In this document: one piece after another, positions 44,833-54,652 of the stretch
How the letters are laid out: the number at the start of each line of letters is the position of its first letter
How positions within the stretch are numbered: position 1 is the first letter of the stretch
Assembly (NCBI GenBank): GCA_905234275.1
Contig: CAJOHD010000006.1
Coordinates: 39,645-103,644, forward strand
Length of the DNA: 64,000 nucleotides
Source of the DNA: an uncultured Bacteroidales bacterium
GTDB taxonomy: Bacteria > Bacteroidota > Bacteroidia > Bacteroidales > F082
Direction of reading: 5' to 3'
Notes under the pieces: model-generated
Databases searched by the model: none
What the model saw: the letters and a program-made list of their open reading frames with translations, nothing else
What the model was told of the DNA's origin: nothing
Translations under genes and position numbers: made by a program

Positions 44833-45381
44833 CTACCGATTCATCGTCCGTTCCGCAAGTCTTATCGACAACATTGAAATTGGTATCGTCAAAAGCAACA
44901 CAACTACCAGCATCGGGACGTTGTTGATCACCGGTTTCATCATCTCATCATAACCTGCAGGCATTTCTTCGACGGCAGCTGCAAGAGAGCCGGCAGTATC
45001 GGTCCACCAATGCATGGTGTAGGCAAAGAATGAGAAGGCAAATGGCACAAAGCCCCAACGGACGCCTTTCTTCGTGTTGTATCCCAAGAAATATCTTAGG
45101 ATTTCAGAAAGTGCGGTCAAGATAATAAATCCGACGACGAGCGTCAAATCTGCTTCACCTGCCAAAAGGAACAAAACCAAGATGAATCCGTTCAAGAAAG
45201 TCGGCACTCCAAATCCTTTAATAATTCTCGAAGTGTAAAGATACACAAAGGCGAACAACAGCGGCAACAATGCGCCGATATAAGCATAACACATCGGATG
45301 AATAATTCCGCTCGTTGCTCCTAAAATAAAGATTGCGAGATAGGCAATCCCCATCAACAAAAGTTTTAATACGTTTTTCAT
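44833..45381 (-). CDS. MptD-family putative ECF transporter S component
   Basis: The 182-residue protein has six hydrophobic segments, a short HWWTDTAGSL loop near residue 123 and the Trep_Strep/MptD family look. S components bind small molecules and dock to an energy module (EcfAAT), which is not in the window. It starts 11 bp after the barrel gene of the MMPL operon, so it may be its last gene. The ligand is unknown. The start is ATG 45381. Confidence 0.7.
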   Translation of the reverse strand: MKNVLKLLLMGIAYLAIFILGATSGIIHPMCYAYIGALLPLLFAFVYLYTSRIIKGFGVPTFLNGFILVLFLLAGEADLTLVVGFIILTALSEILRYFLGYNTKKGVRWGFVPFAFSFFAYTMHWWTDTAGSLAAAVEEMPAGYDEMMKPVINNVPMLVVVLLLTIPISMLSIRLAERTMNR

Positions 45382-45392
45382 TTTATTAAGTT

Positions 45393-46526
45393 TTAATAAC
45401 AATATTTCAATTTAAACCATACTTCGCTGTTGTGTTCATATCTTTTGAACATTCCGGCGTCAGCATAAAAATAGTCATAACCAATGAGCACGTGTATCTG
45501 GTCGGTGGCTGCCCAGTCGGCGCTGAGGCGGTTGAAGACGCCCAAGTCTTTGACGTCGGCGTAGGCGAAGGTGGAAAGTGTCAGCGCGTTGTTCAACAGG
45601 GTTTTGGAGACACGCAGCGTTGCCAGTGCGGCCTCTTCACCTTCTCCAAAAGTCTGGTAATACTGCACCGAGACATTCCAGTCGGCGCCCGGATACCAGT
45701 CAAGGCCAGCCAAGGCATTGCCAAGATGGTTGCCATGGTCGTCGATATAGTCGGCCATCTCGCCACGGAAGACGAAATCACCGAATGGCACCGACACGTC
45801 GCCGCCGAGTGCTGTGATGCGATGATAGCCCAGATGGTCGTCGACAAGCTCAGGTATCTTGCTCCATGTGCGCAGTGCCATCAGCGAGAAGTCGACGCCA
45901 CCCAGGAAGCAGCTGAAGCGGCCTCCATATTCCATATTCTCGATGGTCTTGTCGGGTCTCACCTCAGGAGGCAGAGGTCCCATTGACCATGGGTTCAGGG
46001 AGTCAGTAGGTATCTTGAAGAACTCCGGTATCGGCACTGCGACAGCCTCGAGGCTCCAGGAGTTGTGCAGATATCGCACGCGCAATGCTCCCACAGGGAC
46101 GCGGATGTCGTCATAATCTTGAGCCAGAAACTCGGTATAGTCCATAGGGGAAATCAGGTCGGTGACGCGTATGCCATCGGCGACGCCCCAGGTGACTATC
46201 TGGTTGCCAGCCCTGATGTCCCAACTCGGATTGCCCCAGTAGGCGTAGGCCTCGCGCAGCTGGAATCCCGACTGTTCGTTGAGCAGGGCGTTGTAGATGA
46301 GGTTAGCCGACACAAAGGCGCCGCCGCCGTCTTTCTCGAGGCGCAGCTCGCCTCTGACACGTGAGCGTGACGACATCCAGTCGTTGGGCGCCTCGGTGCG
46401 CATGGCATGATAGGTGTCGACAAACCCCTTGACGGAGACATCCATGCCATCCTGCGCCGAGACTGTTGCCGCCGTGCAGAGCACGGCGGCAACTCCAAGC
46501 AAAATTGATTTTAAAGTAGTACTCAT
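45393..46526 (-). CDS. DUF1302-like outer-membrane beta-barrel protein of the MMPL operon
   Basis: The 377-residue protein begins at ATG 46526, overlapping the LolA-like stop by 4 bp. A signal peptide ([13 protein letters not shown]) is followed by barrel strands ([46 protein letters not shown]) and a C-terminal [10 protein letters not shown]. It resembles DUF1302 proteins that accompany RND/MMPL lipid exporters. A longer frame upstream is a shadow of the LolA-like gene. It probably provides the outer-membrane part of the export path. Confidence 0.8.
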   Translation of the reverse strand: MSTTLKSILLGVAAVLCTAATVSAQDGMDVSVKGFVDTYHAMRTEAPNDWMSSRSRVRGELRLEKDGGGAFVSANLIYNALLNEQSGFQLREAYAYWGNPSWDIRAGNQIVTWGVADGIRVTDLISPMDYTEFLAQDYDDIRVPVGALRVRYLHNSWSLEAVAVPIPEFFKIPTDSLNPWSMGPLPPEVRPDKTIENMEYGGRFSCFLGGVDFSLMALRTWSKIPELVDDHLGYHRITALGGDVSVPFGDFVFRGEMADYIDDHGNHLGNALAGLDWYPGADWNVSVQYYQTFGEGEEAALATLRVSKTLLNNALTLSTFAYADVKDLGVFNRLSADWAATDQIHVLIGYDYFYADAGMFKRYEHNSEVWFKLKYCY

Positions 46527-47293
46527 AATCCTTTCTCCAGTTTCGCCACCGTGAACATGTTCTTGTCCACCTCGATGTTGTATCTCGGATTGCTCACGAC
46601 GATTTGTGTGCTGTGGCCGTTTTGCACGTTTTTCATCTCCATCTTCATGATGGTCCAAAAGCCTTCAACTTGCTGCAGGTCGAGCACTGTCATAACACGA
46701 TGCAGCTTGTTCAGCTTATCGTAAAACTCCACATAGACGGCGGCGGCGCAGTCCTGGCGTATCCAGCTCACCTTGCGGCTGTATATCTCGCGTGTATCGA
46801 CAGGAACCGACTCCACCACCCAACATTGATGACCGTCGCGCATCTCTTCGCGCAAAAGAGTGTGGGTGTCTTCATCGACATTACGGCCGCCCATGTCGTC
46901 GTAGGTGAAATCGGTACCCATGAAGTAATCGGTTTTCGACGATGCGCCGCTGATTCGACGTGTCTTCTTCATCGCAGGCAGGTAAAGCCATTTATCGTCG
47001 TCCTTGCCGGTCTCGTCGTAGTCCCAGGTGAGGAATCCCGTGCCTTTCACATCGCCGGGATAGGTGAAAAACATGATTTTCTTGGTGTCTTTGCCCTCGT
47101 CCATAGCCCACGAGACCATCTTGCGTTCGCGCTGGTCGCCATTTTTCTTAATAAGAGTGAGCTGCATCTCCGCATAACGGGTGTCGCCGTCGGGACGGTC
47201 TTTCACACGTTGGGCGATGTCGCGTCCGGTCTGGGCGCTGGCTAATGTCGCGACAGCGACGAACAATGCTGTCAGAATGATATTTCTTTTCAT
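46523..47293 (-). CDS. LolA-like outer-membrane lipoprotein-sorting protein
   Basis: The 256-residue protein has a signal peptide ([20 protein letters not shown]), then a half-barrel fold of the LolA/LolB type seen in the PF17131 group: [17 protein letters not shown] strands, [23 protein letters not shown], and [13 protein letters not shown]. In such operons it is thought to carry a lipid across the periplasm from an MMPL pump to the outer membrane. It is preceded by the MMPL gene and overlaps the barrel gene. Confidence 0.85.
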   Translation of the reverse strand: MKRNIILTALFVAVATLASAQTGRDIAQRVKDRPDGDTRYAEMQLTLIKKNGDQRERKMVSWAMDEGKDTKKIMFFTYPGDVKGTGFLTWDYDETGKDDDKWLYLPAMKKTRRISGASSKTDYFMGTDFTYDDMGGRNVDEDTHTLLREEMRDGHQCWVVESVPVDTREIYSRKVSWIRQDCAAAVYVEFYDKLNKLHRVMTVLDLQQVEGFWTIMKMEMKNVQNGHSTQIVVSNPRYNIEVDKNMFTVAKLEKGL

Positions 47294-47324
47294 ATTATTA
47301 CGTTTTTAAAATTATAAATTGATT

Positions 47325-49670
47325 TTATTTTTCTTTACCAAAAACATTGAATCTCTTGACCAAAAGCGGTGTGATGAACAAGTCGGCGAGCAATGCCGAG
47401 ATGATGCCTATGACAGCCAGCACTCCGAAGTTGATGCACATGGCGCATGCCGATGTGGCGAAGCACGCAAACACAGCAGAGGTGACGATGGATGTGGTGA
47501 CGATAGCCACGCCCACGACTCTGAAAGTACGACGTATAGCCTCTGTATAATTAGGTGTACGGTCGAACTCGAGTTTTGAGTGGTTTATGAAGTGGATAGT
47601 GTCGTCGACAGCCATACCCAGCATCATAGGGATGAGCGTTGCCGTCATCATATCCAATGGGATGCCCGCCCAGCCCATGAAGCCGCCCACGAAGATCGCA
47701 GGCATGAGGTTAGGGATGAGACCTATCAAGCCGACGCGCACGCTCTGGAAGGCTATCATCAGGATGATGGCGATGATAAGCACCGAGATGAGGAACGACT
47801 GCATCTGACCACGCACCAGATACTGCATCATGGTGGTGTACTGCGGGATGTTACCCACAGCCGTCACGGTGACGCCAGGGAACATCTCAGCAGTCTTTTT
47901 GGCGATGTCGTTGAGTTCGCGTTCCACCTCAGCGGAGTTGAAGTCAGAGATCTCGACCATCATGCGCAGACGACGGTAACCGTAGTCCATCCAGTATTCA
48001 GTCTCGGAGCCGCCGGCGTTCTCGTAAAGCACCAGCATCTGCGCCACCTCCTCCTCAGTGTCAGGGATGCGATAATATGCCTTGTCGCCGCCGTTAAGCG
48101 TCTGATTCAGGTCTTTGAGGATATCCAGGATAGAGTTGGTGCGTTTGGTAAGCGGATAGGTGCCTATCAGGTCCTCCAGCTGCTCGAGTTTATGCAGGTT
48201 GGCAGGCTGCTTGGCGTCGTCCTCATTAGCAAACTCCATCACGAGGTCGTATGAATACAAGGCACCCAGCTCGCTGCGTCCCACTGTCAGAACGTCTTTC
48301 ACATAAGGGACGTTGATGCCCATGGTCTTCTCGATGTCGAATGCAGGCTCAATCTTCCACAGTCCGATGCCAAAGGCGACGCACACCACAGCAAACACTG
48401 CCACAATGGTCTTGGAATGTTTGAAGGTGAAGATATTGAGTCGCTCCATAGCACGGCTCAGGCGGGTACCGCCTGAGCCGTCGATACCGCGTTTAGGCTG
48501 CTTGTCCTTGCCAAACGACAACAACACAGGAGCCATCAGCAAGGTGGTGAAAAGAACAAACAAAACTGTCAATGAGCTTGTCATTCCGACGCATTTCATC
48601 GGTCGGATAGGAATCACCATAAACGACATCAGGGAAATCACGGTAGTCAAGCCGCAGAACACCACCGACCAGCCTATCTCGCTGACGGTCTCTACAACGG
48701 CTTGTTTACGCTTGCCGTGCAGCCTCATACGTTGGTTGAAATAGGAGAATATGTGAATATTGTATGCTATCGCCACGGCAAAAGCCAAAATCGCCGGTAT
48801 CATCAGCACGGTGCTGTCGACATACATTTGGGTGTAACCTGCGACGCCGAATGTCAACACCACGCCGCCGATCACAGCGAGAAGCGGACAGACGATGCCA
48901 CGCAGCGAACGGGTCATCAACAACATCACGATGATGCAGATGATGGCGGCAATCATCACCAGTCGTCCCATCTCCTGTCCGATGTACGCCGACTTCTGCT
49001 GTGTCACATACGGCATGCCTGTAGCACGCGGATGCAGCGAGGCGTATTTCTCTTTCGTGATGATACGGCTCACCTCCTCACCTGTCACGATGTCGGGCGA
49101 CACGTTGCCTGTCTTTTTCCACTCTTCTTCCGAAGGGAAGGCACGCAGCTTCAAAAGCGTCCAGGCGTTCTTTCCGTCTTTGGAGATGAGCTTACGCGCG
49201 ACATGGGGCTTGCTATAAGCAAGAGACCGAATCTGCTCCATCTCTGGCGACCCGGTCTCTGGTATCTCGTCTGGGACTATCTGTACGATTTCCATCCCAT
49301 CGTCCGAACCCAGCATAAACTCAAGGTCAACCAGCGAAGTGATCTTATCAGCGTAAGAAAGCGAGTCGAGCAGCTCGTTGCCTAACTCACGTAAGATGGT
49401 AAGATTCTCTTTCGTGAAATGATCGTCACATTCAGTGAGGATACCAATGAAATAATCATTGCCGAAATTGGCTTTAAACTCGTTGGTTTTCACCAACATA
49501 GGGTCTCCTTCGATAAAATAGTCGTCGAAGGATGTCTGCTGTACCATCTTTGACATGCCGTGAAACGACACGACCAAGATTACCGCAAAGAGTGCAATGG
49601 CGGCCCAGCGCCATCTCAGAAGGAAGGCGGCATACCTTCCGAAGTGTTCGTTGATCTTATGTGAATTCAT
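47325..49670 (-). CDS. MMPL/RND family lipid or efflux transporter
   Basis: The 781-residue protein has the RND/MMPL topology: helix 1 (about residues 20-38), a large periplasmic loop, five helices (about 230-400, with IPAILAFAVAIAYNIHIF), a second loop and a last helix bundle (about 645-775, with MLGMAVDDTIHFINH as the proton-relay signature). It uses the proton gradient to move hydrophobic compounds or lipids. It heads the operon with the LolA-like and barrel genes. Confidence 0.92.
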   Translation of the reverse strand: MNSHKINEHFGRYAAFLLRWRWAAIALFAVILVVSFHGMSKMVQQTSFDDYFIEGDPMLVKTNEFKANFGNDYFIGILTECDDHFTKENLTILRELGNELLDSLSYADKITSLVDLEFMLGSDDGMEIVQIVPDEIPETGSPEMEQIRSLAYSKPHVARKLISKDGKNAWTLLKLRAFPSEEEWKKTGNVSPDIVTGEEVSRIITKEKYASLHPRATGMPYVTQQKSAYIGQEMGRLVMIAAIICIIVMLLMTRSLRGIVCPLLAVIGGVVLTFGVAGYTQMYVDSTVLMIPAILAFAVAIAYNIHIFSYFNQRMRLHGKRKQAVVETVSEIGWSVVFCGLTTVISLMSFMVIPIRPMKCVGMTSSLTVLFVLFTTLLMAPVLLSFGKDKQPKRGIDGSGGTRLSRAMERLNIFTFKHSKTIVAVFAVVCVAFGIGLWKIEPAFDIEKTMGINVPYVKDVLTVGRSELGALYSYDLVMEFANEDDAKQPANLHKLEQLEDLIGTYPLTKRTNSILDILKDLNQTLNGGDKAYYRIPDTEEEVAQMLVLYENAGGSETEYWMDYGYRRLRMMVEISDFNSAEVERELNDIAKKTAEMFPGVTVTAVGNIPQYTTMMQYLVRGQMQSFLISVLIIAIILMIAFQSVRVGLIGLIPNLMPAIFVGGFMGWAGIPLDMMTATLIPMMLGMAVDDTIHFINHSKLEFDRTPNYTEAIRRTFRVVGVAIVTTSIVTSAVFACFATSACAMCINFGVLAVIGIISALLADLFITPLLVKRFNVFGKEK

Positions 49671-49695
49671 AGTTTTTATGTTTTAAATTTTTTTG

Positions 49696-49733
49696 CAAAA
49701 GTACGACCTTGGATAATTAACAAACATCATCAT
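49696..49733 (-). promoter_or_regulatory. MMPL operon promoter with an ATGATGA box (metal-type architecture, copy 4)
   Basis: On the minus strand ATGATGAT begins at 49733, preceded by AAAA. TACTTTTG begins at 49703, again exactly 30 bp later. A second upstream box is at best degenerate here. Confidence 0.45.
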
Positions 49734-49866
49734 TTTTAGTGATTTTCAAGCTTTTTTTATCACAACATTTAATGAATGATGTTCAAAAAGAGGTGAAAAA
49801 TAATACAGCTATCGCACGATTTCATTATCTTTGCATTCTGATTAACAAAGCAATTTCAAACAAACC

Positions 49867-50616
49867 ATGGAATATATCAAAGTAACAAAAGAAAACATCG
49901 AGCAAGAGCATATCTGCTGCGCGATTTCAAACAACAAGGATGTTCAGGTGGCATCGAAAAAAGCATGGTTGGCAGAACGTTTCGACGAAGGCCTGGTGTT
50001 TCTGAAAAGCGTAGAGCGAGGGAAATGCTTTATCGAGTATCTCCCTGCCGAGAATGCTTGGAACCCGATTGTGGCCGAAAATTACATGTATATCGACTGC
50101 CTATGGGTATCTGGCAGTTTCAAGGGAAACGGCTACTCAAACGACTTGCTCAACGAATGTATTCGCGACAGCAAGGAAAAAGGAAAGAGCGGATTGTGCA
50201 TCCTCTCATCGGCAAAGAAAAAGCCATTTTTAGCCGACCCGAAATATCTGTCACACAAAGGATTCACGGTTTGTGACGAGGCTGACAACGGCATCCAGCT
50301 TTGGTACCTGCCTTTTGCTAAAAACGCTAAGGTTCCGAAATTCAAGGAGTGCGCCAAGCATCCGCATACCGAAGAAAAGGGATATGTGCTGTATTACACC
50401 AGCCAGTGTCCGTTCAACGCCAAGTATGTTCCTGTTCTTGAAGCCGTAGCTAAGGGAAAGGGAGTGTCGTTCAAAGCCATTCACTTGCAGAGCAAGTCGG
50501 AGGCACAAAATGCCCCTACACCCATCACCACATACGCTTTCTTCCGTGACGGCGCATATTTGACCAACGAGCAGATGAACGACAAGAGGTTCTTGAAAGT
50601 TATTGATGAGGTTTAA
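49867..50616 (+). CDS. GNAT acetyltransferase with YoaP domain
   Basis: The 249-residue protein has an N-terminal GNAT fold with acetyl-CoA-binding strand and loop (DCLWVSGSFKGNGYSNDLL, about residues 78-96) and a C-terminal YoaP-type domain (YVLYYTSQCPFNAKYVPVLE). The substrate is unknown. Promoter TTATCTTTGCA lies about 30 bp upstream. It is followed after 24 bp by the flavodoxin gene, which has its own promoter-like sequence inside the gap. Confidence 0.88.
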   Translation: MEYIKVTKENIEQEHICCAISNNKDVQVASKKAWLAERFDEGLVFLKSVERGKCFIEYLPAENAWNPIVAENYMYIDCLWVSGSFKGNGYSNDLLNECIRDSKEKGKSGLCILSSAKKKPFLADPKYLSHKGFTVCDEADNGIQLWYLPFAKNAKVPKFKECAKHPHTEEKGYVLYYTSQCPFNAKYVPVLEAVAKGKGVSFKAIHLQSKSEAQNAPTPITTYAFFRDGAYLTNEQMNDKRFLKVIDEV

Positions 50617-50640
50617 TTATCTTTGCAAAAAATATCAATC

Positions 50641-51150
50641 ATGAAAAAACTTTTAATCATCCTTGCAGCAATATTAGGCCTAAATATTACTGCATATTCA
50701 CAAGAAAATAACAAAAAAGACATGAAAACACTTGTAGTTTACTTCTCAGCAACTGGCACAACAAAGGCCGCTGCACAACGTCTGGCTAAAGAATTCAACG
50801 CCGACCTTTACGAAATCACACCTGAGGTGCCTTACACCGCCACCGACCTCGACTGGCGCGACAAAAACTCACGCTCAACCATCGAGATGAAAGACAAATC
50901 ATCACGTCCGGCAATAAAAGGTCATTGCGACAACATCGCCGACTACGACGTGGTGTGGATTGGCTTCCCGATTTGGTGGTACACGGCTCCAACTATCGTC
51001 AACACCTTCATCGAGGCACATGACCTCAGCGGCAAAACTCTCAACGTATTCGCTACCAGCGGCAGCAGCGACGTGAAGGGCTCCTACAACGACCTGAAGA
51101 AAGCTTATCCGCAGTATACTTGGGGCGAAAACAGGCTGATGAATAAATAA
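50641..51150 (+). CDS. Flavodoxin with N-terminal signal peptide
   Basis: The 169-residue protein has a signal peptide (MKKLLIILAAILGLNITAYS) before a flavodoxin domain: FMN phosphate loop YFSATGTTKAAAQ, VVWIGFPIWWYTAP, and the C-terminal ATSGSSDV loop. Export of a flavodoxin is unusual, but close homologues in Bacteroidales are also signal-bearing. An internal ATG at 50722 would give a cytoplasmic form. A TTG at 50623 lies inside the promoter. The stop overlaps the ZIP transporter start by 1 base. The mini-flavodoxin at 42157 derives from a gene of this type. Confidence 0.88.
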   Translation: MKKLLIILAAILGLNITAYSQENNKKDMKTLVVYFSATGTTKAAAQRLAKEFNADLYEITPEVPYTATDLDWRDKNSRSTIEMKDKSSRPAIKGHCDNIADYDVVWIGFPIWWYTAPTIVNTFIEAHDLSGKTLNVFATSGSSDVKGSYNDLKKAYPQYTWGENRLMNK

Positions 51151-51935
51151 TGTATAAAATGGGTACCACTATAGGTCTTTTGATACCGCTTCTTGGCACC
51201 ATGCTCGGTGCGGCGTTTGTCTTCTTCATGAAGAAAGACATGTCGCCACGACTGCAGAAGTCGTTGCTTGGCTTCGCTTCGGGCGTGATGGTGGCCGCCT
51301 CGGTGTGGTCGCTGCTCATCCCGTCGATCGAGATGGAGGCCGGAGGGGGCGCATGGTCGGTGTTGCCCGCAGCGATAGGATTTCTCGCAGGTGTAGGCTT
51401 CCTGCTGCTTTTAGATGAGCTCACGCCTCACCTTCATCTAGGAGCCAACACTCCTGAAGGACCGCGTTCGAAGCTGTCGCGCACCGCGATGCTGGCGTTG
51501 GCTGTCACCATCCACAACCTGCCTGAGGGCATGGCTGTCGGCGTGGTGTTCGCTGCCGCCTCGCAGGGTGTCGGCGACGTCACGATAGCCAGCGCGATAG
51601 CCGTCTCACTCGGCATCGCCATACAAAACATACCCGAAGGCGCCATCATCTCCATGCCGATGTGTGCCGAAGGCAACAGCAAGGGACGTTCGTTCCTCCT
51701 CGGATCGCTCAGCGGCATCGTCGAGCCGCTGGGCGGTCTGGCAGTGGTGCTTTTAGCATCATGGCTCACCCCTATCCTGCCTTATATGCTCTCCTTCGCC
51801 GCCGGCGCAATGTGCTACGTGGTGGTCGAAGAACTGATACCCGAGGCATCGTCAGGTGAGCATTCCAACCTATCAACAATAGGCTTCGCTATAGGTTTTG
51901 TATTAATGATGATTTTAGATGTTGTAATGGGATGA
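51150..51935 (+). CDS. ZIP family divalent metal transporter
   Basis: The 261-residue protein has eight membrane helices and the ZIP metal-binding motifs HNLPEGMAVGV (helix 4) and IQNIPEGAIISMP (helix 5), with a short histidine-containing loop (ELTPHLHLGAN). It probably imports zinc or a related divalent ion. It shares one base with the flavodoxin stop, so the two are coupled. Confidence 0.92.
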   Translation: MYKMGTTIGLLIPLLGTMLGAAFVFFMKKDMSPRLQKSLLGFASGVMVAASVWSLLIPSIEMEAGGGAWSVLPAAIGFLAGVGFLLLLDELTPHLHLGANTPEGPRSKLSRTAMLALAVTIHNLPEGMAVGVVFAAASQGVGDVTIASAIAVSLGIAIQNIPEGAIISMPMCAEGNSKGRSFLLGSLSGIVEPLGGLAVVLLASWLTPILPYMLSFAAGAMCYVVVEELIPEASSGEHSNLSTIGFAIGFVLMMILDVVMG

Positions 51936-51988
51936 TTTTTTTATTATCTTTGCAGAACATTTTAAAACCACAAAGCTTATAGTTCATT

Positions 51989-53665
51989 ATGATTAGTTTT
52001 TCAAGCGTTCTAACTGCAATATTGACCTTGATGGCGGGCATAGGCGTGTTCCTTGTAGCCTGCCAGATGATGAGCACCCATCTCGAGGCGGTGTCGTCGA
52101 AAAGGTTGAAGCAGCTGTTTTCAAAGACAGGAAAAAGCAAGTGGCTCGGCGTAGGCATCGGCACAGTGGGCACTGCCGCCATTCAGAGTAGCGGCGCCGT
52201 CACAGTGATGGTGATAGGCTTCGTCAACGTGGGCATACTGTCGTTGACACAAGCTGCCACCATCATCTATGGAGCCAACATCGGTACCACAGTTACTGCA
52301 CAACTGGTGGCGTTGGGAATGTTCGGCAAGAACAGCATCTCCACGACAATCATCTTTGCGGCCTTTGCAGGCATCGGAGCGTTTATGACGCTGTTCAGCA
52401 AACGCAATATCACCAAGCAGATCGGGGGCATACTGACAGGCTTCGGAATGCTGTTTGTCGGTCTCTCGATGATGGCAAACGCCATGGATGAATTTGCCGC
52501 TCTCGACGCTGTAAAACAGTTTCTTGCAAGCATCAACAATGCCGTGCTGCTGGTATTGGTCGGCGCCATCCTGACAGCCATCATACAATCCTCGTCGGTG
52601 ATGACATCCATCGCAATCACTATGGTCGTCTCGGGCTTGGTGACGCTCGACCAAGGCATCTACCTGACGATGGGTAGCAACATCGGCTCATGCGTGGTCG
52701 CCATCATCGCCGGCGTGACGAGTGGCACATCAGCGAAACGAACAGCCATGATACACCTGATTTTCAATATCATGGGTGTGGCGATCTTCATGCTGATAGG
52801 ATTCCTGTTACGCGTGACAACAGGCAATGAATGGACGTTTGGAATTCTGTTTGACAGGATGTTCCCTTCAGCGCCTCAAATACAGCTCGCTATGTTCCAC
52901 ACCATATTCAACATCAGCACCATGTTGGTAGCCATGCCGTTGACAAATGCCTTGGTGAACTTGGCTTGCCGTATAGTGAAAGAATCGCCTGAAGAAAAAA
53001 GCGACGAGCCTCATCTGCGTTATCTCAACGAACAGATGCTGAGCACACCTGTAGTCGCCATCCGTCAGCTGAAGGCCGAAATCGAGAATATGGCAGAACT
53101 CGCCATACAGAACTTCCAAAGGTCGATTCATATCATCACCACCATGGACTACAGCGAGGTGGAACAATTCCGAAAAACCGAGATATTGCTGAATTATCTT
53201 AACAAAGAACTGGTTGATTATTCGGTAAAGCTTTCCGGCAAGAGCCTCAACAGTTTTGACCAACGTTATCTTATTACAACCATACGCACCGTGAGTGACC
53301 TCGAGCGCATCGGCGACTACGCTGAAAACATCGTCGAATATGCCGACGCACTCAAAGGACAGAACGCTAAATTCTCTGATGATGCCGTGGTGGAGATCAA
53401 GAAGATGGAGCAGCTTATCGTGGATCTGTACAAGGAGACTATGCTCGCTTACCACAAGCTCGACCACGAGGCTCTCGAACGCGCTGACATGATCGAGGAT
53501 TCTATCGATGACTACACAGACCTGATGGAGCAACACCATATCGAACGCCTTGTGCGTGGAGTGTGCACGCCATCAGTAGGAGCGGAATATCTGTCGCTGG
53601 CACAGAACTCCGAGCGTGTGGCCGACCACCTCACCAACGTCGGCAAGACGATTCTTAATCTCTAA
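51989..53665 (+). CDS. Na+/phosphate cotransporter family protein with PhoU-like domain
   Basis: The 558-residue protein has two inverted NptA repeats, each with the QSS signature (AAIQSSGAVTVMVIGF near residue 63, IIQSSSVMTSIAITMV near 200), followed by a PhoU-like four-helix domain (about 350-558). It should move phosphate with sodium and sense it through the PhoU part. Its promoter region carries TTATCTTTGCAG about 40 bp upstream. Confidence 0.92.
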   Translation: MISFSSVLTAILTLMAGIGVFLVACQMMSTHLEAVSSKRLKQLFSKTGKSKWLGVGIGTVGTAAIQSSGAVTVMVIGFVNVGILSLTQAATIIYGANIGTTVTAQLVALGMFGKNSISTTIIFAAFAGIGAFMTLFSKRNITKQIGGILTGFGMLFVGLSMMANAMDEFAALDAVKQFLASINNAVLLVLVGAILTAIIQSSSVMTSIAITMVVSGLVTLDQGIYLTMGSNIGSCVVAIIAGVTSGTSAKRTAMIHLIFNIMGVAIFMLIGFLLRVTTGNEWTFGILFDRMFPSAPQIQLAMFHTIFNISTMLVAMPLTNALVNLACRIVKESPEEKSDEPHLRYLNEQMLSTPVVAIRQLKAEIENMAELAIQNFQRSIHIITTMDYSEVEQFRKTEILLNYLNKELVDYSVKLSGKSLNSFDQRYLITTIRTVSDLERIGDYAENIVEYADALKGQNAKFSDDAVVEIKKMEQLIVDLYKETMLAYHKLDHEALERADMIEDSIDDYTDLMEQHHIERLVRGVCTPSVGAEYLSLAQNSERVADHLTNVGKTILNL

Positions 53666-53674
53666 AATCTCGTT

Positions 53675-53833
53675 ATGAACTACTTCATCGTTGACGCCTT
53701 CATCCAAGGCGAGGCAATGGGACGGCCTTCGGTCATCGCCACCCGCATTCAATCTGATGGAAACGTCTTCATCGGAGGCACCGCTGCTATTGTTGCTGAA
53801 GGAAATTTTTCATATCTTTGCAGAAACATTTAG
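53675..53833 (+). pseudogene. Mini-PhzF: PhzF gene with large in-frame internal deletion
   Basis: The 52-codon frame begins MNYFIVDAF and jumps to IQGEAMGRPSVIATRIQSDG, which is near the end of the intact PhzF at 42306-43190 (FIQGEAMERPS). About 230 codons are missing. The joint lies in a shared CCTTCATCC-like stretch. A second small deletion removed the native stop, so the frame runs through the next promoter (CATATCTTTGCAG) before stopping. This is a relic. Confidence 0.85.
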
Positions 53834-53837
53834 GATA

Positions 53838-54119
53838 GTGACTCAAAAAGACAACAAAGGCCTGGATTATCCATACATGGCGTTTATGGTTGTCGTCTGC
53901 ACCATCGGTCTCTGTCTGCTGCAAATCATTGTTTTACAAAAGATTGACGCCTTCACGGTCAACCTCACATACAATCTGGAACCGGTTTACAGCATCATTA
54001 TCGCCATGATTATTTTCAACGAATACCAAGAGCTGAACTTCTCGTTTATCCTCGGCATCGCACTCATCATCATATCGGTGATGCTTCAAACCTGGTCGAA
54101 ATTGAAGGTAAAAAGTTAA
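53838..54119 (+). pseudogene. 3' remnant of an EamA/DMT-type transporter
   Basis: About 93 codons encode the last three or four helices of a drug/metabolite transporter (FMVVVCTIGLCLLQIIVLQ, NLTYNLEPVYSIIIAMIIFN, FILGIALIIISVMLQTW) with the family LEPV-x-x-I-I-A motif. The first two thirds are absent. The fragment follows a TATCTTTGCAG promoter directly, with no ATG in frame nearby. Confidence 0.8.
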
Positions 54120-54145
54120 AGCGAATTACAATAAAAAAATAAAAA

Positions 54146-54643
54146 ATGACCTGGACAATAATAATCATCGAAACAATAATCCTGACGGCGGCTTTTACGG
54201 CAATGATTCTGATTCCGCTGATCAAAAATCCTGTGTGGTGGATCGCAGATTACCCGGAGGACATTCAGGAGGAGTATTTCAAAACCCACGAGCGCATACC
54301 ATCAAAATTTTTCACTCCGACAGTGTTATTGAAGAAAGGAATGGCGCTACTCATCGCACTCGCTCTGTTACTTGTAGTGGTTAAGTTGGCTGGTGCTTAT
54401 GATTTCTGGTCGGCGTTAGGAGTGGGCTATGGAATATGGCTTTTCATCGACTGGTACGACTGCTTTTTTTTGGACTGGGTGTTGTTTGCGAATATGAAAA
54501 AGGTTCGACTTCCTGGCACCGAACACATGGACGAGGCATATCACCAAAAGAAATATCACTTCATTCAATCCTGCTGGGGTATGCTAATAGGACTGATACC
54601 TTGCCTTATCGGAGCAGGAATTTATTCGTGGTTAATATGTTAA
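54146..54643 (+). CDS. Small polytopic membrane protein, function unknown
   Basis: The 165-residue protein has four predicted membrane helices (about residues 4-25, 66-85, 88-112, 142-163) and charged loops (YPEDIQEEYFKTHERIP). I do not recognise a family. It sits between a transporter remnant and a YbaN gene, 26 bp after the former and 9 bp before the latter, so it probably shares an mRNA with ybaN. Confidence 0.7.
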   Translation: MTWTIIIIETIILTAAFTAMILIPLIKNPVWWIADYPEDIQEEYFKTHERIPSKFFTPTVLLKKGMALLIALALLLVVVKLAGAYDFWSALGVGYGIWLFIDWYDCFFLDWVLFANMKKVRLPGTEHMDEAYHQKKYHFIQSCWGMLIGLIPCLIGAGIYSWLIC

Positions 54644-54652
54644 ATAGATAGC

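Noticed and set aside
46527..46658. N-terminal extension of the DUF1302-like barrel protein ([12 protein letters not shown]...)
   Set aside because: It is the shadow of the LolA-like gene. A signal peptide starts at the ATG at 46526.
53691..53837. Reading the EamA remnant as a complete 142-residue gene from 53691
   Set aside because: The first 49 codons are an out-of-frame reading of the mini-PhzF relic; only the C-terminal helices are real.
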